NCBI GenBank assembly: GCA_027596075.1
Contig: JADGJC010000007.1
Location: 156,622-220,621 of the forward strand
Reading direction: 5' to 3'
Length of the DNA stretch: 64,000 nucleotides
Source: Rhizophlyctis rosea
Taxonomy: Eukaryota > Chytridiomycota > Chytridiomycetes > Rhizophlyctidales > Rhizophlyctidaceae
Shown here: positions 13,794 to 25,650 of the stretch, piece by piece
Position numbering within the stretch: the first letter of the stretch is position 1
How the letters are laid out: each line of letters opens with the position of its first letter
The notes under the pieces: model-generated
Database searches by the model: none
Told to the model about the DNA's origin: nothing
The model's input: only the letters and a program-made list of their open reading frames with translations
Program-made: the position numbers and the translations under genes

Positions 13794-16093
13794 ATGTCAG
13801 AACCAGGGAGCGCACCACCGTCCGTAACTCCTTCCACAGAAGGTCCACCAGCTGTTTCCACCACGAGCATCACCGAACCGGCGGCGGAGATCGCATCGCG
13901 TGAGCAAGGAGGGCAAGAACAGACCAAACCTCCAAGGCAGCAAAAGCTTGAACAGACTCCTGTTGCCCCCACACCGGCTCCAGGTATATGCCTGCAACTT
14001 CAAACTGGGCGCTACTGTCATTGACTATCACGGAATTCAGCAGCTTCGAGCAGTGGTTGGGGCTGGGGGAACTGGAGCTCCATCAGTTCCGCTCTGTCTA
14101 CCGCCGTTAGCTCCGTAACAGACGCAATAGAAAAGAGCGAGATAGTATCAAGCGCTTCTACCTTAGGTGAGCGACAGTTTGAGCCCGAAAACTCACCTTA
14201 TGTGGACCCTCATCGAAACTCGTTCAACCAGGAAACACGATCAGAGACACAACTCTCCACACCATGGACAAAGTATACGAGCAACTTGACCCTGACTATG
14301 ACAGAGACATTCCGAATGCTGGCCAAGCAGAGGAGGACCTGCATGCTTCAACTCTCGCCACGGACTCTAATGCACCTCAAAAAGATCTCCAGGTTACTAC
14401 TATCCCTAAACCCACAATACCTCAATCTCACACTAACCCCACCATCACCACCCAGCAAACCGCAGCAGAAGGCGTAGAAACCTTCCTCTCCGCCATAGAC
14501 AAAACCTTCGACTACGCCTCCAACACCCTAGGAAACACGCTCCTAACAGGATACAAAAAACTAGAAGAAGCGAACCTAGGCGAACGCGCGCGTGCTGCAG
14601 TCAACAACATCACTCGGGACATTGATCAATCCATGCGTGCGAATCAGACTGTACAGTCTGGTGGTGCGGTGCTCAATCAGACTTTCAATGCTCTTGAGAG
14701 TTTGGGGAAGACTGCTGTGAATATGGTTGGAGCGCAGGTGAGGGGGAGGAGGAGTCGTTCTGTGCATTGTGAAATTGAACGCTGATTTAGGCAAGGCAGA
14801 CATGGTCCGATGAGTCGGCTGAGGATAAGGCAGTAAAGCCGAGTCGGCCGACCATTGAGCGGCTGTTTGAAGACAATGCAGGAAGCGCCCACCTTCAGGT
14901 AAGTGTCAAACATGAGGGATACGGCGCATGGCACAATTTAGTGACGCTTCAGAATGATGCATTGGCAGGCATTGCAAGCCCTCGCCAATGAATCTACCTC
15001 CAAATTCCGTACACTACAACCGGACCGTGCATCAACCCAACTATCAGAAATCAACACACTACTCAATCCGGACACTATTTTGGAAGATGCGGAGACTCAT
15101 GCGGGCGGGTCATTGATAGTTGAGGAAGACGTGCAAAATCTGGTTAGCATGAGGAAGAAACCCTGTCTGTACCATGTCACACTAGCTGACTCTTGAAACC
15201 ATAGCTCGATAAGCTCAAGGCTCTGGACATAGAAGACACCACCCAAATCCGGGCACTTTCAGACCTCTTGAAACCATTGGGCGGCTCTTGGTCTGAGGAC
15301 AAAGTGGCAGCGTTTACAAAAGGTCAGCTGATTCGACTGAGAAGGTCATGCTGATTGAATTGGTGTTGCTAACATGCAATCTGTAGATTTGTCAATGCTC
15401 CGTGGTGAAGAAAGCGACTCTGACGCGTCATTACAAGCTACCAAGGATCTGCTAGATTCCATGTATGTTGAAGTTGTGGTCCAGTTCTCCTTCCTGTTCC
15501 TTTACTTACCAGTGATGGCTCTGACAGAGCACAAGAAGCAACACAGCTCCTAGCATCCTTTACCGAAAAGTCGTGCGAGCAAATTTTACGGATAGCCGAA
15601 AGTCTCCTTCTACGTGCAAATAAGCTGCAAGATGGGACTAGTGATGAGGATGAGGAAAAGTCGTGGTCGGCGGTGGATGCAGCTGGGGCGTTGCAGGCGT
15701 TTGTGGCGGTGGTTATTTCGGTATGTTTTGCTGAAATGATTCATTGTTATTAGGTTCCCCACCAATAGCGTCGGTATTTGGCAATGATTCAGGAAACTAC
15801 ATGGGCATCTGACATGTATGTACGGACCCTTCAGGGCCTTGAGATTGCGTTTAAGGAGCAGCACCGGGAAATGCCGGCTGTCACCAAGGCTATTTCACAT
15901 GCGGTAAGGAATGCACTGCTTTCAATATGTGTTCTATCAGACCTAATATTCATTTTACATCTCATAGGTGGAATCACTGGAAGCGACGGTCGCTCGTTGC
16001 ACGGAATTCGCCACATCGACTGTGCAGGAGGCTGCGGAGTATGTCACGCCTATACTGAAGTTGGTTGCGGTGCTATTGGCGGACAAGGACTAA
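13794..16093 (+). CDS. FAM114A/NOXP20-like protein, 583 aa
   Basis: Ten exons (13794-13983, 14041-14166, 14232-14737, 14791-14898, 14969-15142, 15205-15322, 15387-15462, 15528-15720, 15769-15903, 15968-16093) sum to 1752 nt in frame. The second exon encodes SGWGWGNWSSISSALSTAVS, the Gly/Trp signature at the head of the FAM114 (DUF719) domain. The rest is helical, with NQTFNALESLGKTAVNMVGA and a C-terminal MYVRTLQGLEIAFKEQ block followed by an amphipathic helix. Animal FAM114A proteins associate with Golgi membranes and Rab2; the role in fungi is not established. The N-terminus is Pro/Thr/Glu-rich and disordered. I chose the ATG at 13794 because upstream in-frame codons only offer GTG. Confidence 0.82.
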
Positions 16094-17109
16094 CGATTTG
16101 AGGAATTTGGGGATGATTGGTGAGAACCGATGAGTGCATTTGGTTAAGTTCTTGATTGTTTTTGTTTCATAGGGGCGCCTATACCCAATTTTCTTTTATG
16201 TCCAAAGTGTAAATAGTAATTATCAACCCCAAGCAGAGTAAGTTCAAGGAATGGGTATCCACAACCGTCCCAAGAACCCGTGGCGCATTTGCCGTGCCTT
16301 CATAATTAAGGGCCGTCAAATGTGACTCATAAATCAAAGTGACCCTTTTGCTTTTCAGCCGACCCAACGCGCCGGACAATGGGGTGGCTTTTTCCGAGTG
16401 TCAATGGCCCATTTGGCGCATTTGGAAATGGGGGATCTGCTCAGCGTCTGTGTTACGTGTGCTACGCGTGTAACCAGCTGAGCAATGCAAGACCAGCCAC
16501 ATCAGTTTGGTTGGGCCAACTCACTTTTCACGCTCGTTCAGTGGGTTGTGGGCATTGCGGGCCGTCCTTTTCAATTGAGTGGCGGGGGCCCGCATTTTCC
16601 CAAATGGCCGGATGTGTGTGCTTTTTCAAACAGGCCTTGTTGGATGTTGTTGTTGGGGGGGCATTTTTGAGGGTCTTGGGGACCGACAGACAGCCTTGGT
16701 CGGTGGGAGTGGGTGGTTTTGAGGGAGAGAGAGTCGTGTTTGTGCCCTCCCCAAAAACCCACCCAACATGAAAATTCAACTTGAAGCGCTCGTTTGCTTC
16801 CCTTTGGAGGGACCACTACTCAATCATTCAACAGCATCCACACTCATATATACCTTCTACCGTCTAGGTGTGGTATAGGAACGACTCCCTTCCCACGTAT
16901 GTACCACTGACTGTCTTGAGGACAAACCAGCTTGAATCACGGAAAAAGCATTGTTTCAATCATTCTCACGAATCTCTCTCCATTTCTTCCACAGACTGAG
17001 AGTTGACCCACATTACCACTCACCAATTCCGGGCAGCTGGGCAATCACGGACGATTCAGTCGTTTCTGCGTCGGTTACGAGACAGTAGAAATAACCATTC
17101 CACTACGTA
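16094..17109. other. Intergenic; promoter and probable 5' UTR intron of the next gene
   Basis: A 130-codon plus frame at 16379-16771 has no recognisable motif and I do not call it. A TATATATA-like element at about 16845 lies 265 bp before the ATG at 17110. Between them, CCCAC|GTATGT (16897) and TTCTTCCACAG (ending 16994) delimit a likely 98-nt 5' UTR intron. Confidence 0.5.
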
Positions 17110-19505
17110 ATGGTAGGCGTAGAGGTCATAGCCTCTATGCCGTCCATCGCCCCACACGCATTTTCTACATTTCACAAAAAGAGCAATCCCTCAACGGTCC
17201 GACCTTGTCGGGGTGAGCTCATAGAACCTCTTCCCACCGTCGTCACTCCCACAATACCCATCACCCCACTACTCAACATACATAAGCAACAAAGCCAAAT
17301 CGAGTCCACCCGGACGGCATCACTCGCCGCCGTCAACGGCATTGCGATGCAGGAACATGGCGGTGCGGGACCCGAGTTGGTAAACGGTCTTGGACTCGTC
17401 GGCGCGGACGGTAGTAAAGGCAAGAAACGGAGGAAGGACGAGAGTGGTCGTGAGGGTGGGGAGGGTGGGGAGGGGAATGCGTGGGGGACGGCATCGCGGA
17501 CTGGTATGGAGCAGGAGGAGAAAGAGTTTAAGAAACCAAAAGGGAAACGGAAGTTGGTTTTTGTGGATCCGGATGATGTTAATGCTCCTTGGTGGTGGCC
17601 GGGAATGGTGTGTTACCTTGAATATTTTTTTCCCATTGTAAAAACTTTTTTTTTAACTTTTTAAATTCTATATAGGTTGTACAGAAGGACGACTTGCCCA
17701 TTTTCAAACGACACGTAGGGGAAGAAGGTTTCAAGGACCCAAAGGCCGGAGAGTTTGTAGTGTGCTATTTCGAAGACGGTTCATATAGTACTGTCCCAGA
17801 AACGGCCGCCCGACCTCTTTGTCCGCACCTAGCTCCTTACACCGACTATTCAAACGGCCCACATCGAGACGCTTTCGTTTCCGACAAGGCGGTTGTTCTT
17901 GCCACACGATATTACGAGCGAGGGGATATTCCAGAATCGTTTTCATGGCTTATGGGAGTGGAAGGGTCGCAGGAGAAGAAGATTAAACTCGAGAAATCTT
18001 CGTCTGTGCATGAGGATGGGGCGATTCCGGGGAAGAAGAGGACTGGGTCGTTACAATCTGCTTCTAGTACAGCTACCCCAGTTGCTAACGGCAGAAGGGC
18101 GAGTCAGTCCGCAGGAACGACAACAGCTAGCAAGAAGGATGCGGCGATGGAGCCGCCGAAGAAGAAGGTTAAGACCGATGCGGCTGGTAATAAGAAGCTT
18201 CCTGCGACCTCGGTTACGATCAAGGCGAAGGGAGCGACCACACCAGCCAAAGTACCAATTCAGCTCAACCGATCACCACTCGCAACTCCAACAAAAAGTA
18301 AAACCGGCGTGACGGCCAAAACACCGGAACCACCAAAAATTCACGGGTCAGGACTTGCACGGAAGAAGGCGGTACAGAACGGGACGGCGTCTGGGTCGGG
18401 GCTGGCGGTGGCCGAAGCTAGCGCAACCGTACCGAAAGAACGGACAAGTCCGAAAGAGGCCCGCGGGGGCGATGCGATGTCGATGGATTTGGGGAGTTCG
18501 TCGGACGGCAGGTCGAGTCGACCTTGTGTCACACGATGTTCGAAGTGCGGTAGGGAGCCGCAGGATGGTGGGGATAGGCGGAATGGTGGGGGTGTTGGGG
18601 ATGTGGGGTGGGTGGAGCGGAGTGGGGAGGGGGAGTCGGGGTTAGTTACGAGGTATTTGTGTTCGACTTGTGCGGATATTTTGGATGAGATTTCTGTGTG
18701 GTCGATTACGGAGAGTGGGTGGACTGGTGTAAGACGGGGTAAATCGTTATTTTTGAGTTATGAAGGTATTTTGGGTTAACGTTGCTGACCTGGTTAATTT
18801 CGCAGATCGACCGTCCCTTAAACCTCTACGACATTTGATACCTCCATCCCGACGAGAGCGGCTACTGGAAAGATATCAAGGTTAGTCTTTCGTTCGCGCT
18901 TATGAAACTTTTACCTTGCGCAAAAGAAGCTAGCTCATCTTAACCATCTCTCTCTCACAGCACTCAAACACCTCGACCTCCGCCCACCAGACCGCACCAC
19001 CCTCAGATCCCTCCTCCAACTCCCCACATCTCTCACACCACCACCAACACACATCCTCCCCATCCCCGCACCACCACCACTCCCAACCCTCACCACCCTC
19101 CCATCATCATCACCCGCACCCGCAACATACCAATCACCCCGATCATATCCACCCTCTATCGTTTCACCACCTTCTCGTCGGGAAGTGTTACAATCCGAAC
19201 AAACAACAACAACAACAATGACGGTCGTGTCGCCTGCGGCGTTGGCGTCGGCTTCTGCGGCTGCTGCGGCGACGGCGGCGGCGGCGGCGAGTTTGTTGAG
19301 TCTTGCTGGGTCGGGGCCGGATAGGGGTGGGGATAGAATGGATGTTGATGGGAAGGGGGAGGCGGGGTTGCCGGGGGAGGGGGTTGTTACTACGCCGTAT
19401 GCGTCGCCGCCGCCTAGTGCTAGTGATCAGGCTTTGGGGAGTGGGTTTGGGGCTTGGGAGGGGGAGCGAGAGCGGGGGGGTGGAGGGAGTGATGGGAGGT
19501 CGTGA
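17110..19505 (+). CDS. PWWP/Tudor-like nuclear protein with C-terminal Cys pairs, 735 aa
   Basis: Four exons (17110-17607, 17676-18765, 18806-18880, 18961-19505) sum to 2208 nt in frame. Residues about 155-240 (VDPDDVNAPWWWPGMVV, then VVCYFEDGSYSTVPET) look like a PWWP/Tudor-type beta-barrel, which reads methylated histones or binds DNA. Before and after are Lys-rich tracts (KKRRK, PPKKKVK) that could be nuclear localisation signals. Further on, RCSKCGR and, about 35 residues later, LCSTCAD form two CxxC pairs that could bind one zinc. The C-terminus is low complexity, with polyproline, a Thr run from ACA repeats and polyalanine. The exact family and complex are unknown to me; the chromatin role is inferred. 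Confidence 0.72.
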
Positions 19506-21099
19506 TGGGGAGGGATGGGGTTGGGGTCAAGGGTCCACATGATGATGATGTTTGGCGATGGTGATGAGTAGGTTGTAAATATTGTATATGGTTAAGAGTT
19601 TGGGGGTTTCCCCGTTATTGTCGGAGGAAGGCCGTAACATGATTTTTTTCATTGTCTGTAGTTTTGACTGCGGGCGTTTGTTCAGAATCTTATGTGTGTC
19701 AGTTTTGAGTGAGAATGATCACTGGCCACTTGGGGTGATGGCATCTGTGGGCGATTGTAAGAGTGTGTTTAGTAACCTGCCTATTCTTGTCCTTATTTCC
19801 ACAATTCAAGAATTGAATATGGGAGTTTGTGTCTTTTACGGTTGTCCGAAGGTCTCCCCCGTTACCACGTTGCAGCTTTGAAATGGGTTGTCTTGTCTGT
19901 TTTGTCACATGCGTGCAATCCTCTTGCTTTTTGAGCCCAAGTTGACGATGATGCATTGCTCTCGATCAGGAGCTTCGCCACATACCGGGATTGTTGTGAC
20001 GTTTTCTGGTGTGAGGCGTGAGGGACGATTTGGAGCTACCAGGGATTGATTCGACCTGAAAAGGGATTGACAGGATTGGTCGAGGGCATATTTGAAATGT
20101 GTGAGTTGGAGGCCATCGACGACATGTGGGGAGATGTGTTGACTATTGATGGAGGTTCTGTCTTTTGCCAAGGTACTCAGCCTCTCAGGTGACCAGAAGA
20201 CCTAGAGGCAGTGGAGGCCTTTCGGAGATGACCGTCTTGTTAGATTGGAGATGAGTTGCACAAGCTTTGATTCCTGATTGATGCATCATTGTGGAATGCA
20301 GATGGAATCCGATGGATGGTCGGAGCTTTCGGCGCGGGGTGGAGGGAATTTGATGGAGGAGTCACCAAACTTGGGTTGAGTCCGCTTTCCGGACATCGTT
20401 GGGTGGATTTACTTTTTTTACTTGACAATAACGTGGGAAAATATCTGAGGCCATTGCTAATCCACGATTAGAGCTCCAAAATTTTGGCTTTCTTGTGGAA
20501 AGAATTTCGGCGCGTCCGGACGTCCGACCTGCCCGCTTTTTTTGGTGAGTGAGTCGGGTGAGTTTCTCCCCGCGTCTCTCCGTGACTGCGCCCCTTACGA
20601 TGACGGGGAAAAGGTTTTGGCGTCTTGATTGATTGTTTACTAACGGCTCCTTGCCGCTATTGCTCTATTGATGAGTGTCGTGGCGGCAACGGCTTTACCC
20701 GGGGAAACTTCGGGGAAGTGACTGATTCATGAACAAACTTGTAAGAGGGGAAGGAGGGAGGGTGGAATGGGACTCATTACACGTTTCGCCCGATCTGGTG
20801 CATCAAACAAGTTGCATTTGAAGCGCTGGAAAGTGGCATTGCATTGCTGGGCCGTTTTGGGGGCGCATCGAACCACGGTCCCCGCCGAGTCAAAAAGTTT
20901 GCCGTGTCCGTGTGCTGTACGTGTGTGCGGTGAAACTTTTTCGGTCACAGCCTAAAATAAATATCACACACCCGTCAACCTCCCCCTCCCAGACATCCCA
21001 GAACCACTTTTGACATTTCACTTGACCTACTCTTACCCTCCCACAAGTAGTAACCACACAACAAGAAAAACCAATACACACAAAATAGAAAACATAAAC
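19506..21099. other. Long intergenic region upstream of the transporter
   Basis: No coding frame is convincing over 1.6 kb. TCCGGACGTCCGACC near 20514 contains the imperfect palindrome GTCCGGACGTCCGAC and a CGG-rich neighbourhood, the kind of site Zn2Cys6 regulators use. The A/C-rich stretch at 21040-21099 before ATG 21100 looks like a 5' leader. Confidence 0.45.
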
Positions 21100-23656
21100 A
21101 TGACAACAACAGCGGAGGACACCAAACCTCCCACCCCAACCCGCGACGACTCCCTAACCGAAACCTCCAACACCCCAAAACCAACCGAACCAACCCGCGT
21201 AGAATCCGTCCTCGACACCGCCCTAGCCTCCATGGAATCCCTCGGCGGACCCGGCGGCGCTCGTCAATCCCCGCATCCAATAGAAGACAAGAAGGAACTC
21301 GAGGCCTCCGATTCTGATATGACGGTTTTAGGTGGACATATTCCCGCGCTGGGACACGGCAAGGCCCAGCGCGACGCGGAAGCGAAGAGCGCGAAGCGGT
21401 TGATTGGGATCATCGTGATGGCTTTTTTGGCGTTTGGGAGTCTGATTTCGGTGCTTAGTGGGGCTTTTTGTGTTGCGGGGCATTGTGCGCATATGGGGTA
21501 TTGTAAGGCGGGGATGGATGAGGGGCTTTGTAAGGATCAAGGTGGGTTTTGGGGTTGTTTTACTTTGATCTTGTGCCGTGTTTTTATTGTTCCCATACAA
21601 CATTCCCAATGTTATATGCGAAAACGGCTTTGACTAATCTTGACCTCAATCAACCAGCTCGTAACTCCGGCATCACACTCCTCGTCGCCGGATGTCTCTT
21701 CGGAGCTCTCTCCATATTCTTCTTATTGCGCGTCCTAGCCGGGCTTCGCAAATCATCCAGCAATGCCGGTGTCGAAACCTACGAACCCAAGAAATCCTTG
21801 GACGAACACCGTCTCTCCGTCACCCAAATCCAAGCCGATGCCGTCCGCGTAGAAGAGGCCGAGCCCGCCGTCAAGGTCTCAAGATTACAACTCGCCACAA
21901 TTGTTTTCGGTCTCGCCCTGGCCGTCTTCCTCGCTGCCCTCGACCAAACCATCGTCGCCATCGCCCTTCCCAAAATTGCCGACCAGTTCGCTGCTTGGGA
22001 CCGTATTGCATGGGTTGGAACTGCTTACTTCCTTACCGCTACTGCTTTCATCCCATCCTACGGTAAACTAGCTGATATCTTCGGTCGTAAACCCGTCTTC
22101 CTCTTCTCCATCGTTGTCTTCGAGATTGGATCGATCTGGTGTGGTGCCGCTCAGTCCATGGTCTCGCTCATCATCGCTCGTGCGGTTGCTGGATTGGGTG
22201 GTGGCGGTATTTTCTCCTTAGTTATCATCATGATTTCCGACTTGGCACCAATCTCTGAGCGTGGAAAGTACCAAGGGTGAGTTATTCCTGATATGTTATA
22301 TCAGTCTTAAGTCAATGATACGAGAAAGGTCATTCTGACATTCTACCCTACCTGATCAGTATCATTGGAGCCTGCTTCGGCGTCGCCTCCGTCGCCGGCC
22401 CCCTCCTCGGCGGCGTCTTCACCGACCACGTCTCCTGGCGCTGGTGCTTCTACATCAACGGTCCCATCGGCGCCATCACCCTCCTCGTCGTCATCTTCCT
22501 CCTCCCCTCCCCACCCACCGAAGGCAACTACTGGGCTAAACTTAAGCGCGTCGACTTCCCCGGCACCTTCCTCCTCGTCACGGCTGTCATTTTCTTTTTG
22601 ATCCCCCTCCAAGGCGGTGGAACGCAGTATGCATGGGACAGCGGGATCGTGATTGGGCTTTTAGTTGCTGGGGTTGTTGTTACGGCTGCGTTTGTGTGGG
22701 TTGAGGCGAAGTATGCGGTTGAGCCGGTTATTCCGTTTGAGTTGTTCAGGAATAAGCATGCTGTTGCTGTTTTTGCGACGGCGTTTACGATTGGGATGGC
22801 GTTTATGCCTTGTGAGTTGCATTTTTTTGTGTGATATGATGGTACCCTTTCCTAGGTTCATACTCATCCTATACCTTTCCCATCTCCAGTGATCTTCTAC
22901 GCCCCCCTCTACTTCCAAGTCGTCAACGGCGACACTGCCACCCAAGCCGGTATCGCCACCATTCCGCTCATCATGGGTGTCGTCGTCTTCTCCATTATCA
23001 CCGGTATCGCTTGTTCCATTACTGGAATCTACATGCCGTGGTTGACCCTCGGTGGTGTCATTCTGACTCTCGGTGCCGGGTTGATGGCTACCATGGATGA
23101 AGGATCTACTAAGGGACAGCAAGTCGGGTACTTGTTAATTGCGGGTATTGGTGTTGGACTGTGTATCCAGACCGTGTTGATGGCGGCGCAAGCGAGTGTT
23201 AGTGAGGAGTTGTTGGCTGTTGTCACTTCTAACACTAGTGAGTATTTCTGTTCGCTTTCTTTGTTCATGGGAAGTGATAACAGTCGATGTTAACCCCACC
23301 ATCCCCTCCCAACAGACTTCTGGCAAACCATCGGCTCCGTCCTCGCCCTCGCCATCACCTCCGCAGTCTTCAACAACAAAGTCCCCTACTACATCACCAA
23401 AAACCTGCAATCGGTGCCTGGGTTCGATCCAGCGGCCTTGTCCGGATCGCTAGACGGCTTCAGTCTTGAGAACATCAGGAAGTTGGGATTGCCGAAGGAA
23501 GTTGAGGATGCGCTCTTCCATGGGTTTTTGCAGGCGATTAGTTTGTTGTTTTTGTGTACGGTTGTGTTTGCGGGGTTGTTGACTGTGGCGACGCTTTTTA
23601 TCAAGAAGGAGAGGTTGCCAGTTGAGAAGAGGGGGGCGCCGCCGGCGGCTGCGTAG
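21100..23656 (+). CDS. DHA2-family MFS multidrug transporter with N-terminal hairpin, 733 aa
   Basis: Five exons (21100-21541, 21658-22276, 22360-22811, 22890-23237, 23316-23656) sum to 2202 nt in frame. The core is a 14-helix major facilitator of the drug:H+ antiporter-2 family. Signatures are [17 protein letters not shown] in TM1, [11 protein letters not shown] (motif A), [20 protein letters not shown] (motif C region) and [10 protein letters not shown]. It should export small hydrophobic compounds at a membrane. Oddly, about 240 residues precede TM1. They contain a disordered Pro/Thr segment, then two additional hydrophobic helices ([20 protein letters not shown] and [19 protein letters not shown]) joined by a loop with four cysteines. 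That is not part of the usual DHA2 fold. The first intron lies between the two extra helices, and its splice maintains frame. Confidence 0.9.
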
Positions 23657-24482
23657 TAGTGGGCAACAAGGGATGTTTTAGAGTAGAAGGGAGTTTGGCC
23701 CGTTTGGGCGCTTTAGTAGTTTTCTTTCTTTTGATCATATTCCTCGTGTAGTTTCCCGCATCAACTTGTAAGTCTTATAGTATCGTATTCGTGTACATAG
23801 TCAAAATAATCAAGTCAAAATAATCAAATCTTGTATGGGCATAGAAGTCATTGTGTGGTGTTTAGCAACCTGGTGAACGAGGGGGGGGCGACTAGCGCGT
23901 AGGGGCGTGCAGTTGCTTTTCCCAATTGACAGTGCGTTGTCGGAACGAGTAGGGCGGGCAACGTATGCGGTCATATCGGAGGGTGGTATCGTCAATGTTG
24001 GGGAAGCGTTGAAATTGATTTGATGATGGGGGTGGGAGTTGTTAAAAGCATGGATGGGAAGGTTTCGGAAGCTCCGGCTCTTTTCATTTCGTCTACAGTG
24101 GTAGCTAACCGTCTTCTCCTTGCCGCTGTTGCTTCGTTGCAGAATCCAGATACACCACTTGTAACGCCGAGTCGCTTCCTTAGCGAGTTCACGTCGGAGT
24201 TCCGCTTCACCACCAGGTGTGTTATTGCATCCCATCCTTATCTCACATCTCCGCCAGTAACAATCACACACTCACACATACCCTCCCAACATCACCCAGG
24301 AATCATGACCCGCTACGCATCGGGCGACTACAACCCCTTCGACCAATTTTTGATTTTACGCAAGCAACAGCACTACACTGATCAACCACTAGAGCGCGCC
24401 CTTTTACATCCTGTTATACATATTTACATCTATGCATACCAGAATGGTTTGCATACCCCAATGGTGGCCTCCCTTCGCCCTG
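23657..24482. other. Intergenic region with one small candidate ORF
   Basis: A plus-strand ATG at 24305 is preceded by a CA-rich leader and opens 75 codons (MTRYASGDYNPFDQ...) ending at 24532, overlapping the 3' end of the opposite gene. A minus-strand frame at 23992-24213 is rich in Arg and Thr. Neither has a recognisable domain, and I do not call either a gene with confidence. Confidence 0.35.
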
Positions 24483-25650
24483 TTAACGGCCCCAACCCGC
24501 TGCCTTGCCCACCATTGGATTGCCACTCTTGATGTATTCAATAATCCCCAGATACTGCCTAGCAAGCTCCAACCGGGCGTCCGGATCCGCCAAAGAGAAC
24601 CCGTTCGACCTCTTGATGACCACGTGAGAGGAGGGTTGCTGTCCACTAGACAATTGATTGATGTAGGCTTGTGGGATGTGGGAGTGCATGATGGTGACGC
24701 TGCGGTGATGAATTCCAAAGGCAAAAACTTCTTGATTGGCGGCCCCTCCGCGGTAATTGTGTTTGACAGCAGCGAGGAATTCAGCGCCTAATTGGCCGTC
24801 CAAGTTTTCATTTGTTTTGTTGTGGGTGCGTCGTTTCGCTTTGATGAAAATTCCTGCCCAGTCCCGCACATCACTCTGACTTGTGGGGAAGATCTTAGAA
24901 AGACCTAAGTACCCATCGTTGATTACGGTGACATCTTGATTGAGCACAAGCAGATTGACGTTTTGCTTTTCGTCTCTGAGGAAGGGGTTTCATTATTGGA
25001 AGCAGCTGGATGAGAGTGTGAAACAGATGTGGTGTGCTGCTGACCTACCTCCACTGCAATTCATATGACCAACCCCGATGATCAGGCATGGACTCCTCGG
25101 TCAACCAACCCAAAAGCCCCAGCATAGCTCTTTCAGAGACACTTTCATCTGTGTCTTCATCCGAAGAACTCAATGCTTTTTCTCGTGAATCAGCGTTGAT
25201 GGAGGAACCTGATCCTCTGTCCAGCAGACGTTTCAGCTTTTTGAAGAAATCTTGCGTTTTTGGGAACTCTCGGCGCAGTTGCCCCATTGTCATTGCCCTC
25301 AGCTCGGCCTCAGTGCCTGAAAATAGTTCCGTATAGTCTGGGTTTGTGAGGACAGCTGAGAAATTCCAGCCCAAACACAGAAGTGGCGTTGTTAGGTATG
25401 TGTGGACAGACGTTACTGATTTGGCAGCATACCATCAAATCATACCTTGGGCAGTTAGTAGGTATTGTGATGGGACGATATTTTGCAGCGGTATGTCGTG
25501 TTTTACCACAATTTTGAATACATCAAGGTGCTTCTTCCGCCATTTTGAGCCAGACTGAATGGGCAATATTTCGGCAGGCGTAGCAGTGAAGGTGATGTCG
25601 GCGGGAGTAAGTTGCGATGGGGCCAGGTGAGAAAGTGCAGGGGTGCCCAT
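24483..25650 (-). CDS. Hypothetical protein of unknown family
   Basis: Three exons join in frame from the ATG at 25650. The first ends in LLTAQ at a GTATGA donor near 25446. The second starts at a TTTCTCAG acceptor with AVLTNPDYTELFSG and ends in YELQWR at a GTAGGT donor. The third starts RDEKQNVNLLVLNQDVTV after a CCTCAG acceptor and ends in AAGWGR. The product is soluble-looking, with an acidic Ser/Asp stretch (SSSDEDTDESVSE) in the middle. The last exon has the mixed alpha/beta look of a folded domain (DWAGIFIKAKRRTHNK; VFAFGIHHRSVTIMHSHIP). I do not recognise the family. Junction quality and composition argue that it is a real gene. Confidence 0.6.

Noticed and set aside
14645..14660. Perfect 16-bp palindrome CAGACTGTACAGTCTG
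   Set aside because: It lies inside the FAM114-like coding exon (encoding QTVQSG), so codon constraint and chance explain it better than an operator.
16379..16771. 130-codon plus-strand frame between two genes
   Set aside because: Composition is Gly/Cys-rich with no motif, there are no splice partners, and an equally open frame exists on the opposite strand.
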